This document shows, piece by piece, positions 23,951 to 38,400 of a stretch of DNA of 64,000 nucleotides. Made by a program: the position numbers and the translations under genes. Each line of letters begins with the position of its first letter. The first letter of the stretch is position 1. The stretch is from positions 1-64,000 of the forward strand of contig CAMXBY010000077.1 of the NCBI GenBank assembly GCA_947179485.1. Reading direction: 5' to 3'. The stretch is from Allacma fusca. Lineage: Eukaryota > Arthropoda > Collembola > Symphypleona > Sminthuridae. The notes under the pieces were generated by a model, which ran no database searches, was not told the origin of the DNA, and was given only the letters and a program-made list of their open reading frames with translations.

Positions 23951-24120
23951 CCATTTCTTGGAATTTAGAGAAAATTTTAATTTCAGCGATTAATAAAATT
24001 TCAGTGATAAATGTAAAAAAACGATAAATAGAAATTCAAGCATAAATTCAAATTAAGCGATAATCTTTTATTTAGCTATATGTGGGAATTCAGCCATAAG
24101 TTTAGTTTCAGCGATTATTA

Positions 24121-27100
24121 AAAATTCCCGCATACACTGAAAGAAAGCGATAATTTTGAATTCACCCATTTGCAGGAATGCAGCCATAATTTTAATTTCA
24201 GCGGTTAATAAAAATTCAATTATAAATTCAAAGTAAGCGATAATCCTAAATTCAGCCATTTCTAGGAATTCAGCCATAGGTTAATTATAGCGATTAATAA
24301 ATATTGAAGCACAAATTGGAAGTTAGCCGTAATCTTTAATTCAGCCATTTGCAGAAAGTCAGTAATAATTTTAATTTCAGCGATTAATAAAATTTCATTG
24401 ATAAATGTAAAATAAGCGATAAATAGAAATTCAAGTATAAATTAACAGTAAGCGGTAATCTTAAATTCAGCCATATGTGGGAATTCACCCATAAGCTTAA
24501 TTTCAGCGATAATTAAAAGCTTAAGCATAAATTAAAAGTAACTGATAATCTTAAATTCCGCCATTTCTTGGAATTTAGCCAAAATTTTAGTTTCAGCGAT
24601 TAATAAAATTTCAGTCATAAATGTAAAAAACGATAAATAGAAATTCAAGTATAAATTCAAATTAAGCGATAATCTTTAATTTAGCTATATGTGGGAATTC
24701 CAACATAAGTTTAATTTCAGGGATTATTAAAAATTCCCGCATAAACTAAAAGTAAGCAACAATCTTGAATTCACTGAGTCGTAGGAATTCAGCCATATTT
24801 TTAATTTCAGCGGTTAATAAAAATTCAATTAAAAATTCAAATTAAGCGATAATCTTTAATTTAGCTATATGTGGGAATTCAGCCATAAGTTTAATTTCAG
24901 CGATTATTAAAAATTCCCGCATAAACTAAAAGTAAGCGATAATTTAGAATTCACTGAGTCGTAGAAATTCAGCCATAATTTTAATTTCAGCGGTTAATAA
25001 AAATTCAATTATAAATTCAAAGTAAGCGATAATCCTAAATTCAGCCATTTCTAGGAATTCAGTTATAGGTTAATTATAGCGATTATTAAAAACTCAAGCG
25101 TAAATTGAAAGTAATCGATAAGCATAAATTCAGCCATTTCTAGGAATTCAGCCATAATTTTTGTACCAGCGATTAATTAAATTTCAGATAAAATGTCAAA
25201 AAACGAAAAATAGATATTCTAGTATAAACTGAACGTAAGCGATAATACTAAATTCAGCAATATGTCGAACTTCAGCCATAAGTGTAATTGTATCAATTTA
25301 TTTGAGCATAAACATAAAAGTAAGCGATATCTTAAATTCATCTATATGTGGAAATTCAGCCATAAGTTTAATTTCAGCGATTAATAAATATTGAAGCACA
25401 AATTGGAAGTTAGCCATAATCTTTAATTCAGCCATTTGCTGGAAGTCAGTAATAATTTTAATTTCAGCGATTAATAAAATTGCATTGATAAATGTAAAAT
25501 AAGCGATAAATAGAAATTCAAGTATAAATTAACAGTAAGCGGTAATCTTTAATTCAGCCATATGTGGGAATTCAGCTATAAGCTTAATTTCAGCGATAAT
25601 TAAAAGCTTAAGCATAAATTAAAAGTAACTGATAATCTTAAATTCCGCCATTTCTTGGAATTTAGCCAAAATTTTAGTTTCAGCGATTAATAAAATTTCA
25701 GTCATAAATGTAAAAAACGATAAATAGAAATTCCAGTATAAATTCAAATTAAGCGATAATCTTTAATTTAGCTATATGTGGGTATTCAGCCATAAGTTTA
25801 ATTTCAGCGATTAATAAAAATTCCCGCATACACTGAAAGAAAGCGATAATTTTGAATTCACCCATTTGCAGGAATGCAGCCATAATTTTAATTTCAGAGA
25901 TTATTAAAAATTCCCGCATAATTTAAAAGTAAGAGATAATCTTGAATTCACCGATTCGAAGAAATTTAGCTATATTTTTAATTTCAGCGATTAATAAAAA
26001 TTCAATTATAAATTCAAAGTAAGCGATAATCCTAAATTCAGCCATTTCTAGGAATTCAGCCATAGGTTAATTATAGCGATTATTAAAAACTCAAGCGTAA
26101 ATTGAAAGTAATCGATAAGCTTAAATACAGCCATTTCTAGGAATTCAGCCATAATTTTTGTACCAGCGATTAATTAAATTTCAGACAAAATGTCAAAAAA
26201 CAAAAAATTAAAATTCTAGTATAAACTGAACGTAAGCGATAATACTAAATTCAGCAATATGTCGAACTTCAGCCATAAAAGTAATTGTATCAATTTATTC
26301 GAGCATAAACATAAAAGTAAGCGATATCTTAAATTCATCTATATGTGGAAATTTATCCATAAGTTTAATTTCAGCGATTAATAAATATTGAAGCACAAAT
26401 TGGAAGCCATAATCTTTAATTCAGTCATTTGCTGGCAGTCAGTCATAATTTTAATTTCAGCGATAATTAAAAACTTAAGCATAAATTAAAAGTAACTGAT
26501 AATCTTAAATTCAGCCATTTCTTGGAATTTAGCCAAAATTTTAATTTCAGCGATTAATAAAATTTCAGTGATAAATGTAAAAAAACGATAAATAGAAATT
26601 CAAGCATAAATTCAAATTAAGCGATAATCTTTTATTTAGCTATATGTGGGAATTCAGCCATAAGTTTAGTTTCAGCGATTATTAAAAATTCCCGCATACA
26701 CTGAAAGAAAGCGATAATTTTGAATTCACCCATTTGCAGGAATGCAGCCATAATTTTAATTTCAGCGGTTAATAAAAATTCAATTATAAATTCAAAGTAA
26801 GCGATAATCCTAAATTCAGCCATTTCTAGGAATTCAGCCATAGGTTAATTATAGCGATTATTAAAAACTCAAGCGTGAATTGAAAGTAATCGATAAGCTT
26901 AAATTCAGCCATTTCTAGGAATTCAGCCATAATTTTTGTACCAGCGATTAATTAAATTTCAGACAAAATGTCAAAAAACAAAAAATTAAAATTCTAGTAT
27001 AAACTGAACGTAAGCGATAATACTAAATTCAGCAATATGTCGAACTTCAGCCATAAGTGTAATTGTATCAATTTATTCGAGCATAAACAAAAAAGTAAGC

Positions 27101-30100
27101 GATATCCTAAATTCATCTATATGTCGAAATTCATCCTTAAGTTTAATTTCAGCGATTAATAAATATTAAAGCACAAATTGGAAGTTAGCCGTAATCTTTA
27201 ATTCAGCCATTTGCTGGAAGTCAGTAATAATTTTAATTTCAGCGATTAATAAAATTGCATTGATAAATGTAAAATAAGCGATAAATAGAAATTCAAGTAT
27301 AAATTAACAGTAAGCGGTAATCTTTAATTCAGCCATATGTGGGAATTCAGCTATAAGCTTAATTTCAGCGATAATTAAAAGCTTAAGCATAAATTAAAAG
27401 TAACTGATAATCTTAAATTCCGCCATTTCTTGGAATTTAGCCAAAATTTTAGTTTCAGCGATTAATAAAATTTCCCGCATACACTGAAAGAAAGCGATAA
27501 TTTTGAATTCACCCATTTGCAGGAATGCAGCCATAATTTTAATTTCAGCGGTTAATAAAAATTCAATTATAAATTCAAAGTAAGCGATAATCCTAAATTC
27601 AGCCATTTCTAGGAATTCAGCCATAGGTTAATTATAGCGATTAATAAATATTGAAGCACAAATTGGAAGTTAGCCGTAATCTTTAATTCAGCCATTTGCA
27701 GAAAGTCAGTAATAATTTTAATTTCAGCGATTAATAAAATTTCATTGATAAATGTAAAATAAGCGATAAATAGAAATTCAAGTATAAATTAACAGTAAGC
27801 GGTAATCTTAAATTCAGCCATATGTGGGAATTCACCCATAAGCTTAATTTCAGCGATAATTAAAAGCTTAAGCATAAATTAAAAGTAACTGATAATCTTA
27901 AATTCCGCCATTTCTTGGAATTTAGCCAAAATTTTAGTTTCAGCGATTAATAAAATTTCAGTCATAAATGTAAAAAACGATAAATAGAAATTCAAGTATA
28001 AATTCAAATTAAGCGATAATCTTTAATTTAGCTATATGTGGGAATTCCAACATAAGTTTAATTTCAGGGATTATTAAAAATTCCCGCATAAACTAAAAGT
28101 AAGCAACAATCTTGAATTCACTGAGTCGTAGGAATTCAGCCATATTTTTAATTTCAGCGGTTAATAAAAATTCAATTAAAAATTCAAATTAAGCGATAAT
28201 CTTTAATTTAGCTATATGTGGGAATTCAGCCATAAGTTTAATTTCAGCGATTATTAAAAATTCCCGCATAAACTAAAAGTAAGCGATAATTTAGAATTCA
28301 CTGAGTCGTAGAAATTCAGCCATAATTTTAATTTCAGCGGTTAATAAAAATTCAATTATAAATTCAAAGTAAGCGATAATCCTAAATTCAGCCATTTCTA
28401 GGAATTCAGTTATAGGTTAATTATAGCGATTATTAAAAACTCAAGCGTAAATTGAAAGTAATCGATAAGCATAAATTCAGCCATTTCTAGGAATTCAGCC
28501 ATAATTTTTGTACCAGCTATTAATTATAATTCAGATAAAATGTCAAAAAACGAAAAATAGATATTCTAGTATAAACTGAACGTAAGCGATAATACTAAAT
28601 TCAGCAATATGTCGAACTTCAGCCATAAGTGTAATTGTATCAATTTATTTGAGCATAAACATAAAAGTAAGCGATATCTTAAATTCATCTATATGTGGAA
28701 ATTCAGCCATAAGTTTAATTTCAGCGATTAATAAATATTGAAGCACAAATTGGAAGTTAGCCATAATCTTTAATTCAGCCATTTGCTGGAAGTCAGTAAT
28801 AATTTTAATTTCAGCGATTAATAAAATTGCATTGATAAATGTAAAATAAGCGATAAATAGAAATTCAAGTATAAATTAACAGTAAGCGGTAATCTTTAAT
28901 TCAGCCATATGTGGGAATTCAGCTATAAGCTTAATTTCAGCGATAATTAAAAGCTTAAGCATAAATTAAAAGTAACTGATAATCTTAAATTCCGCCATTT
29001 CTTGGAATTTAGCCAAAATTTTAGTTTCAGCGATTAATAAAATTTCAGTCATAAATGTAAAAAACGATAAATAGAAATTCCAGTATAAATTCAAATTAAG
29101 CGATAATCTTTAATTTAGCTATATGTGGGTATTCAGCCATAAGTTTAATTTCAGCGATTAATAAAAATTCCCGCATACACTGAAAGAAAGCGATAATTTT
29201 GAATTCACCCATTTGCAGGAATGCAGCCATAATTTTAATTTCAGAGATTATTAAAAATTCCCGCATAATTTAAAAGTAAGAGATAATCTTGAATTCACCG
29301 ATTCGAAGAAATTTAGCTATATTTTTAATTTCAGCGATTAATAAAAATTCAATTATAAATTCAAAGTAAGCGATAATCCTAAATTCAGCCATTTCTAGGA
29401 ATTCAGCCATAGGTTAATTATAGCGATTATTAAAAACTCAAGCGTAAATTGAAAGTAATCGATAAGCTTAAATACAGCCATTTCTAGGAATTCAGCCATA
29501 ATTTTTGTACCAGCGATTAATTAAATTTCAGACAAAATGTCAAAAAACAAAAAATTAAAATTCTAGTATAAACTGAACGTAAGCGATAATACTAAATTCA
29601 GCAATATGTCGAACTTCAGCCATAAAAGTAATTGTATCAATTTATTCGAGCATAAACATAAAAGTAAGCGATATCTTAAATTCATCTATATGTGGAAATT
29701 TATCCATAAGTTTAATTTCAGCGATTAATAAATATTGAAGCACAAATTGGAAGCCATAATCTTTAATTCAGTCATTTGCTGGCAGTCAGTCATAATTTTA
29801 ATTTCAGCGATAATTAAAAACTTAAGCATAAATTAAAAGTAACTGATAATCTTAAATTCAGCCATTTCTTGGAATTTAGCCAAAATTTTAATTTCAGCGA
29901 TTAATAAAATTTCAGTGATAAATGTAAAAAAACGATAAATAGAAATTCAAGCATAAATTCAAATTAAGCGATAATCTTTTATTTAGCTATATGTGGGAAT
30001 TCAGCCATAAGTTTAGTTTCAGCGATTATTAAAAATTCCCGCATACACTGAAAGAAAGCGATAATTTTGAATTCACCCATTTGCAGGAATGCAGCCATAA

Positions 30101-30557
30101 TTTTAATTTCAGCGGTTAATAAAAATTCAATTATAAATTCAAAGTAAGCGATAATCCTAAATTCAGCCATTTCTAGGAATTCAGCCATAGGTTAATTATA
30201 GCGATTATTAAAAACTCAAGCGTGAATTGAAAGTAATCGATAAGCTTAAATTCAGCCATTTCTAGGAATTCAGCCATAATTTTTGTACCAGCGATTAATT
30301 AAATTTCAGACAAAATGTCAAAAAACAAAAAATTAAAATTCTAGTATAAACTGAACGTAAGCGATAATACTAAATTCAGCAATATGTCGAACTTCAGCCA
30401 TAAGTGTAATTGTATCAATTTATTCGAGCATAAACAAAAAAGTAAGCGATATCCTAAATTCATCTATATGTCGAAATTCATCCTTAAGTTTAATTTCAGC
30501 GATTAATAAATATTAAAGCACAAATTGGAAGTTAGCCGTAATCTTTAATTCAGCCAT
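24121..30557. repeat. 3347-bp tandem segmental duplication of several HORs
   Basis: Segment A (24121-27210) and segment B (27468-30557) match at a constant offset of 3347 bp. Paired landmarks are 25217/28564, 26214/29561 and 26992/30339. The identical minus-strand frames at 26632-26841 and 29979-30188 follow the same offset. Point differences are few, for example CAGCGATTAATTAAATTTC in A versus CAGCTATTAATTATAATTC in B near 28520. Very recent unequal exchange is inferred. An assembly duplication cannot be ruled out from sequence alone. Confidence 0.85.
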
Positions 30558-31569
30558 TTGCAGAAAGTCAGTAATAATTTTAATTTCAGCGATTAATAAA
30601 ATTTCATTGATAAATGTAAAATAAGCGATAAATAGAAATTCAAGTATAAATTAACAGTAAGCGGTAATCTTAAATTCAGCCATATTTAGGAATTCAGCCA
30701 TAAGCTTAATTTCAGCGATAATTAAAAGCTTAAGCATAAATTAAAAGTAACTGATAATCTTAAATTCCGCCATTTCTTGGAATTTAGCCAAAATTTTAGT
30801 TTCAGCGATTAATAAAATTTCAGTCATAAATGTAAAAAACGATAAATAGAAATTCAAGTATAAATTCAAATTAAGCGATAATCTTTAATTTAGCTATATG
30901 TGGGAATTCAGCCATAAGTTTAATTTCAGCGATTATTAAAAATTCCCGCATAAACTAAAAGTAAGCAATAATCTTGAATTCACTGAGTCGTAGGAATTCA
31001 GCCATATTTTTAATTTCAGCGGTTAATAAAAATTCAATTATAAATTCAAATAAGCGATAATCTTTAATTTAGCTATATGTGGGAATTCAGCCATAAGTTT
31101 AATTTCAGCGATTATTAAAAATTCCCGCATAAACTAAAAGTAAGCGATAATTTAGAATTCACTGAGTCGTAGAAATTCAGCCATATTTTTAATTTCAGCG
31201 ATTAATAAAAATTCAATTATAAATTCAAAGTAAGCGATAATCCTAAATTCAGCCATTTCTAGGAATTCAGCCATAGGTTAATTGTAGCGATTATTAAAAA
31301 CTCAAGCGTGAATTGAAAGTAATCGATAAGCTTAAATTCAGCCATTTCTAGGAATTCAGCCATAATTTTTGTACCAGCGATTAATTAAATTTCAGACAAA
31401 ATGTCAAAAAACAAAAAATTAAAATTCTAGTATAAACTGAACGTAAGCGATAATACTAAATTCAGCAATATGTCGAACTTCAGCCATAAGTGTAATTGTA
31501 TCAATTTATTCGAGCATAAACAAAAAAGTAAGCGATATCCTAAATTCATCTATATGTCGAAATTCATCC

Positions 31570-32700
31570 ATAATTTTAATTTCAGAGATTATTAAAAATT
31601 CCCGCATAAATTAAAAGTAAGCGATAATCTTGAATTCACTGAGTCGTAGGAATTCAGCCATAATTTTAATTTCAGCGGTTAATAAAAATTCAATTATTAA
31701 TTCAAAGTAAGCGATAATCTTGAATTCGCTGATTCGTAGGAATTCAGCCATAATTTTAATTTCAGCGAATAATAAAAATTCAATTATAAATTCAAAGTAA
31801 GCGATAATCTTAAATTCAGCCATTTCTAGGAATTCAGCCATAATTGTTGTACCAGCGATTAATTAAATTTCAGACAAAATGTCTAAAAACAAAAAATTAA
31901 AATTCTAGTATAAACTGAACGTAAGCGATAATACTAAATTCAGCAATATGTCGAACTTCAGCCATAAGTGTAATTGTATCAATTTATTCGAGCATAAACA
32001 AAAAAGTAAGCGATATCCTAAATTCATCTATATGTCGAAATTCATCCATAAGTTTAATTTCAGCGATTATTTAAAATTCCCGCATACACTGAAAGAAAGC
32101 GATAATTTTGAATTCACCCATTTGCAGGAATGCAGCCATAATTTTAATTTCAGAGATTATTAAAAATTCCCGCATAAATTAAAAGTAAGCGATAATCTTG
32201 AATTCACTGAGTCGTAGGAATTCAGCCATAATTTTAATTTCAGCGGTTAATAAAAATTCAATTATTAATTCAAAGTAAGCGATAATCTTGAATTCGCTGA
32301 TTCGTAGGAATTCAGCCATAATTTTAATTTCAGCGAATAATAAAAATTCAATTATAAATTCAAAGTAAGCGATAATCTTAAATTCAGCCATTTCTAGGAA
32401 TTCAGCCATAATTGTTGTACCAGCGATTAATTAAATTTCAGACAAAATGTCTAAAAACAAAAAATTAAAATTCTAGTATAAACTGAACGTAAGCGATAAT
32501 ACTAAATTCAGCAATATGTCGAACTTCAGCCATAAGTGTAATTGTATCAATTTATTTGAGCATAAACATAAAAGTAAGCGATATCTTAAATTCATCTATA
32601 TGTGGAAATTCATCCATAAATTTAATTTCAGCGATTAATAAATATTGAAGCACGAATTGGACGTTAGCCGTAATCGGTAATTCAGCCTTTTGCAGAAAGT
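31570..32700. repeat. 568-bp tandem duplication of a shortened HOR
   Basis: Landmarks at 31903 and 32471 are 568 bp apart, and the marker GTCTAAAAAC (a T variant of GTCAAAAAAC) occurs in both copies. The identical frames 31611-31841 and 32179-32409 show the same offset. These HORs have lost about half of their monomers. They are the shortest in the array, together with the 478-bp spacing just before them. Confidence 0.75.
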
Positions 32701-35423
32701 CAGTAATAATTTTAATTTCAGCGATAAATAAAATTTCATTGATAAATGTAAAATAAGCGATAAATAGAAATTCAAGTATAAATTAACAGTAAGCGGTAAT
32801 CTTTAATTTAGCAATATGTGGGAATTCAGCCATAAGTTTAATTTTAGCGATTATTTAAAATTCCCGCATAAACTAAAAGTAAGCGATAATCTTGAATTCA
32901 CTGAGTCGTAGGAATTCAGCCATATTTTTAATTTCAGCGATTAATAAAAATTCAATTATAAATTTAAAGTAAGCGATAATCCTAAATTCAGCCATTTCTA
33001 GGAATTCAGCCATAGGTTAATTATAGCGATTATTAAAAACTCAAGCGTTAATTGAAAGTAATCGATAAGCTTAAATTCAGCCATTTCTAGGAATTCAGCC
33101 ATAAGTTTTGTACCAGCGATTAATTAAATTTCAGACAAAATGTCAAAAAACGAAAAATAGATATTCTAGTATAAACTGAACGTAAGCGATAATACTAAAT
33201 TCAGCAATATGTCGAACTTCAGCCATAAGTGTAATTGTATCAATTTATTCGAGCATAAACAAAAAAGTAAGCGATATCCTAAATTCATCTATATGTCGAA
33301 ATTCATCCATAAGTTTAATTTCAGCGATTAATAAATATTGAAGCACAAATTGGAAGTTAGCCGTAATCTTTAATTCAGCCATTTGCAGAAAGTCAGTAAT
33401 AATTTTAATTTCAGCGATTAATAAAATTTCATTGATAAATGTAAAATAAGCGATAAATAGAAATTCAAGTATAAATTAACAGTAAGCGGTAATCTTAAAT
33501 TCAGCCATATTTAGGAATTCAGCCATAAGCTTAATTTCAGCGATAATTAAAAGCTTAAGCATAAATTAAAAGTAACTGATAATCTTAAATTCCGCCATTT
33601 CTTGGAATTTAGCCAAAATTTTAGTTTCAGCGATTAATAAAATTTCAGTTATAAATGTAAAAAACGATAAATAGAAATTCCAGTATAAATTCAAATTAAG
33701 CGATAATCTTTAATTTAGCTATATGTGGGAATTCAGCCATAAGTTTTATTTCAGCGATTATTAAAAATTCCCGCATAAACTAAAAGTAAGCAATAATCTT
33801 GAATTCACTGAGTCGTAGGAATTCAGCCATATTTTTAATTTCAGCGGTTAATAAAAATTCAATTATAAATTCAAATTAAGCGATAATCTTTAATTTAGCT
33901 ATATCTGGGAATTCAGCCATAAGTTTAATTTCAGCGATTATTAAAAATTCCCGCATAAACTAAAAGTAAGCGATAATTTAGAATTCACTGAGTCGTAGAA
34001 ATTAGCCATAATTTTAATTTCAGCGGTTAATAAAAATTCAATTATAAATTCAAAGTAAGCGATAATCCTAAATTCAGCCATTTCTAGGAATTCAGTTATA
34101 GGTTAATTATAGCGATTATTAAAAACTCAAGCGTAAATTGAAAGTAATCGATAAGCATAAATTCAGCCATTTCTAGGAATTCAGCCATAATTTTTGTACC
34201 AGCGATTAATTAAATTTCAGACAAAATGTCAAAAAACGAAAAATAAATATTCTAGTATAAACTGAACGTAAACGATAATACTAAATTCAGCAATATGTCG
34301 AACTTCAGCCATAAGTGTAATTGTATCAATTTATTTGAGCATAAACATAAAAGTAAGCGATATCTTAAATTCATCTATATGTGGAAATTCAGCCATAAGT
34401 TTAATTTCAGCGATTAATAAATATTGAAGCACAAATTGGAAGTTAGCCATAATCTTTAATTCAGCCATTTGCTGGAAGTCAGTTAAATTTTAATTTCAGC
34501 GATTAATCAAATTGCATGGATAAATGTAAAATAAGCGATAAATAGAAATTCAAGTATAAATTAACAGTAAGCGGTAATCTTTAATTCAGCCATATGTGGG
34601 AATTCAGCTATAAGCTTAATTTCAGCGATAATTAAAAACTTAAGCATAAATTAAAAGTAACTGATAATCTTAAATTCAGCCATTACTTGGAATTTAGCCA
34701 AAGTTTTAGTTTCAGCGATTAATAAAATTTCAGTGATAAATGTAAAAAAACGATAAATAGAAATTCAAGTATAAATTTAAATTAAGCGATAATCCTTATT
34801 TAGCTATATGTGGGTATTCAGCCATAAGTTTAATTTCAGCGATTAATAAAATTCCCGCATACACTGAAAGAAAGCGATAATTTTGAATTCACCCATTTGC
34901 AGGAATGCAGCCATAATTTTAATTTCAGAGATTATTAAAAATTCCCGCATAAATTAAAAGTAAGCGATAATCTTGAATTCACTGATTCGTAGGAATTCAG
35001 CCATAATTTTAATTTCAGAGATTATTAAAAATTCCCGCATAAATTAAAAGTAAGAGATAATCTTGAATTCACTGATTCGTAGGAATTCAGCCATAATTTT
35101 AATTTCAGAGATTATTAAAAATTCCCGCATAAATTAAAAGTAAGAGATAATCTTGAATTCACCGATTCGAAGAAATTTAGCTATATTTTTAATTTCAGCG
35201 ATTAATAAAAATTCAATTATAAATTCAAAGTAAGCGATAATCCTAAATTCAGCCATTTCTAGGAATTCAGCCATAGGTTAATTATAGCGATTATTAAAAA
35301 CTCAAGCGTAAATTGAAAGTAATCGATAAGCTTAAATACAGCTTTTTCTAGGAATTCAGCCATAATTTTTGTACCAGCGATTAATTAAATTTCAGACAAA
35401 ATGTAAAAAACGAAAAATAGATA
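32701..35423. repeat. Array block of 693-1174-bp HORs
   Basis: Landmarks at 33164, 34250 and 35424 give spacings of 1086 and 1174 bp after a 693-bp one. The 1174-bp form has one extra 90-bp GATTCGTAGG monomer (around 34960-35150). Near 32640-32690 the variants GCACGAATTGG and AATCGGTAATTCAGCC foreshadow markers common in the last 10 kb of the window. Confidence 0.65.
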
Positions 35424-38400
35424 TTCTAGTATAAACGGAACGTAAGCGATAATACTAAATTCAGCAATATGTCGAACTTCAGCCATAAGTGTAATTGTAT
35501 CAATTTATTTGAGCATAAACATAAAAGTAAGCGATATCTTAAATTCATCTATATGTGGAAATTCATCCATAAGTTTAATTTCAGCGATTAATAAATATTG
35601 AAGCACAAATTGGAAGCCATAATCTTTAATTCAGTCATTTGCTGGTAGTCAGTCATAATTTTAATTTCAGCGATAATTAAAAACTTAAGCATAAATTAAA
35701 AGTAACTGATAATCTTAAATTCAGCCATTTCTTGGAATTTAGCCAAAATTTTAATTTCAGCGATTAATAAAATTTCAGTGATAAATGTAAAAAAACGATA
35801 AATAGAAATTCAAGCATAAATTCAAATTAAGCGATAATCTTTCATTTAGCTATATGTGGGAATTCAGCCATAAGTTTAGTTTCAGCGATTATTAAAAATT
35901 CCCGCATACACTGAAAGAAAGCGATATTTTTGAATTCACCCATTTGCAGGAATGCAGCCATAATTTTAATTTCAGCGGTTAATAAAAATTCAATTATAAA
36001 TTCAAAGTAAGCGATAATCCTAAATTCAGCCATTTCTAGGAATTCAGCCATAGGTTAATTATAGCGATTATTAAAAACTCAAGCGTGAATTGAAAGTAAT
36101 CGATAAGCTTAAATTCAGCCATTTCTAGGAATTCAGCCATAATTTTTGTACCAGCGATTAATTAAATTTCAGACAAAATGTCAAAAAACAAAAAATTAAA
36201 ATTCTAGTATAAACTGAACGTAAGCGATAATACTAAATTCAGCAATATGTCGAACTTCAGCCATAAGTGTAATTGTATCAATTTATTCGAGCATAAACAA
36301 AAAAGTAAGCGATATCCTAAATTCATCTATATGTCGAAATTCATCCATAAGTTTAATTTCAGCGATTAATAAATATTGAAGCACAAATTGGAAGTTAGCC
36401 GTAATCTTTAATTCAGCCATTTGCAGAAAGTCAGTAATAATTTTAATTTCAGCGATTAATAAAATTTCATTGATAAATGTAAAATAAGCGATAAATAGAA
36501 ATTCAAGTATAAATTAACAGTAAGCGGTAATCTTAAATTCAGCCATATGTGGGAATTCAGCCATAAGCTTAATTTCAGCGATAATTAAAAGCTTAAGCAT
36601 AAATTAAAAGTAACTGATAATCTTAAATTCCGCCATTTCTTGGAATTTAGCCAAAATTTTAGTTTCAGCGATTAATAAAAATTCCCGCATACACTGAAAG
36701 AAAGCGATAATTTTGAATTCACCTATATGCAGGAATTTAGCCATAATTATAATTTCAGAGATTATTAAAAATTCCCGCATAAATTAAAAGTAAGCGATAA
36801 TCTTGAATTCACTGATTCGTAGGAATTCAGCCATAATTTTAATTTCAGAGATTATTAAAAATTCCCGCATAAATTAAAAGTAAGAGATAATCTTGAATTC
36901 ACCGATTCGAAGAAATTTAGCTGTATTTTTAATTTCAGCGATTAATAAAAATTCAATTATAAATTCAAAGTAAGCGATAATCCTAAATTCAGCCATTTCT
37001 AGGAATTCAGCCATAGGTTAATTATAGCGATTATTAAAAACTCAAGCGTAAATTGAAAGTAATCGATAAGCTTAAATACAGCCATTTCTAGGAATTCAGC
37101 CATAATTTTTGTACCAGCGATTAATTAAATTTCAGACAAAATGTCAAAAAACAAAAAATTAAAATTCTAGTATAAACTGAACGTAAGCGATAATACTAAA
37201 TTCAGCAATATGTCGAACTTCAGCCATAAGTGTAATTGTATCAATTTATTCGAGCATAAGCATAAAAGTAAGCGATATCTTATATTCATCTATATGTGGA
37301 AATTCAGCCATAAGTTTAATTTCAGCGATTAATAAATATTGAAGCACAAATTGGAAGTTAGCCATAATCTTTAATTCAGCCATTTGCTGGAAGTCAGTAA
37401 TAATTTTAATTTCAGCGATTAATAAAATTGCATTGATAAATGTAAAATAAGCGATGAATAGAAATTCAAGTATAAATTAACAGTAAGCGGTAATCTTTAA
37501 TTCAGCCATATGTGGGAATTCAGCTATAAGCTTAATTTCAGCGATAATTAAAAACTTAAGCATAAATTAAAAGTAACTGATAATCTTAAATTCAGCCATT
37601 TCTTGGAATTTAGCCAAAATATTAGTTTCAGCGATTAATAAAATTTCAGTGCTAAATGTAAAAAAACGATAAATAGAAATTCAAGCATAAATTTAAATTA
37701 AGCGATAATCTTTATTTAGCTATATGTGGGTATTCAGCCATAAGTTTAATTTCAGCGATTAATAAAAATTCCCGCATACACTGAAAGAAAGCGATAATTT
37801 TGAATTCACCTATTTGCAGGAATTTAGCCATAATTTTAATTTCAGAGATTATTAAAAATTCCCGCATAAATTAAAAGTAAGCGATAATCTTGAATTCACT
37901 GATTCGTAGGAATTCAGCCATAATTTTAATTTCAGAGATTATTAAAAATTCCCGCATAAATTAAAAGTAAGAGATAATCTTGAATTCACCGATTCGAAGA
38001 AAATTAGCTATATTTTTAATTTCAGCGATTAATAAAAATTCAATTATAAATTCAAAGTAAGCGATAATCCTAAATTCAGCCATTTCTAGGAATTCAGCCA
38101 TAGGTTAATTATAGCGATTATTAAAAACTCAAGCGTAAATTGAAAGTAATCGATAAGCATAAATTCAGCCATTTCTAGGAATTCAGCCATAATTTTTGTA
38201 CCAGCGATTAATTAAATTTTAGACAAAATGTCAAAAAACAAAAAATTAAAATTCTAGTATAAACTGAACGTAAGCGATAATACTAAATTCAGCAATATGT
38301 CGAACTTCAGCCATAAGTGTAATTGTATCAATTTATTCGAGCATAAACAAAAAAGTAAGCGATATCCTAAATTCATCTATATGTCGAAATTCATCCATAA

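Noticed and set aside
31948..32163. Plus-strand 71-codon frame
   Set aside because: It lies wholly inside the satellite and is a chance opening between monomers; no recognisable protein feature.
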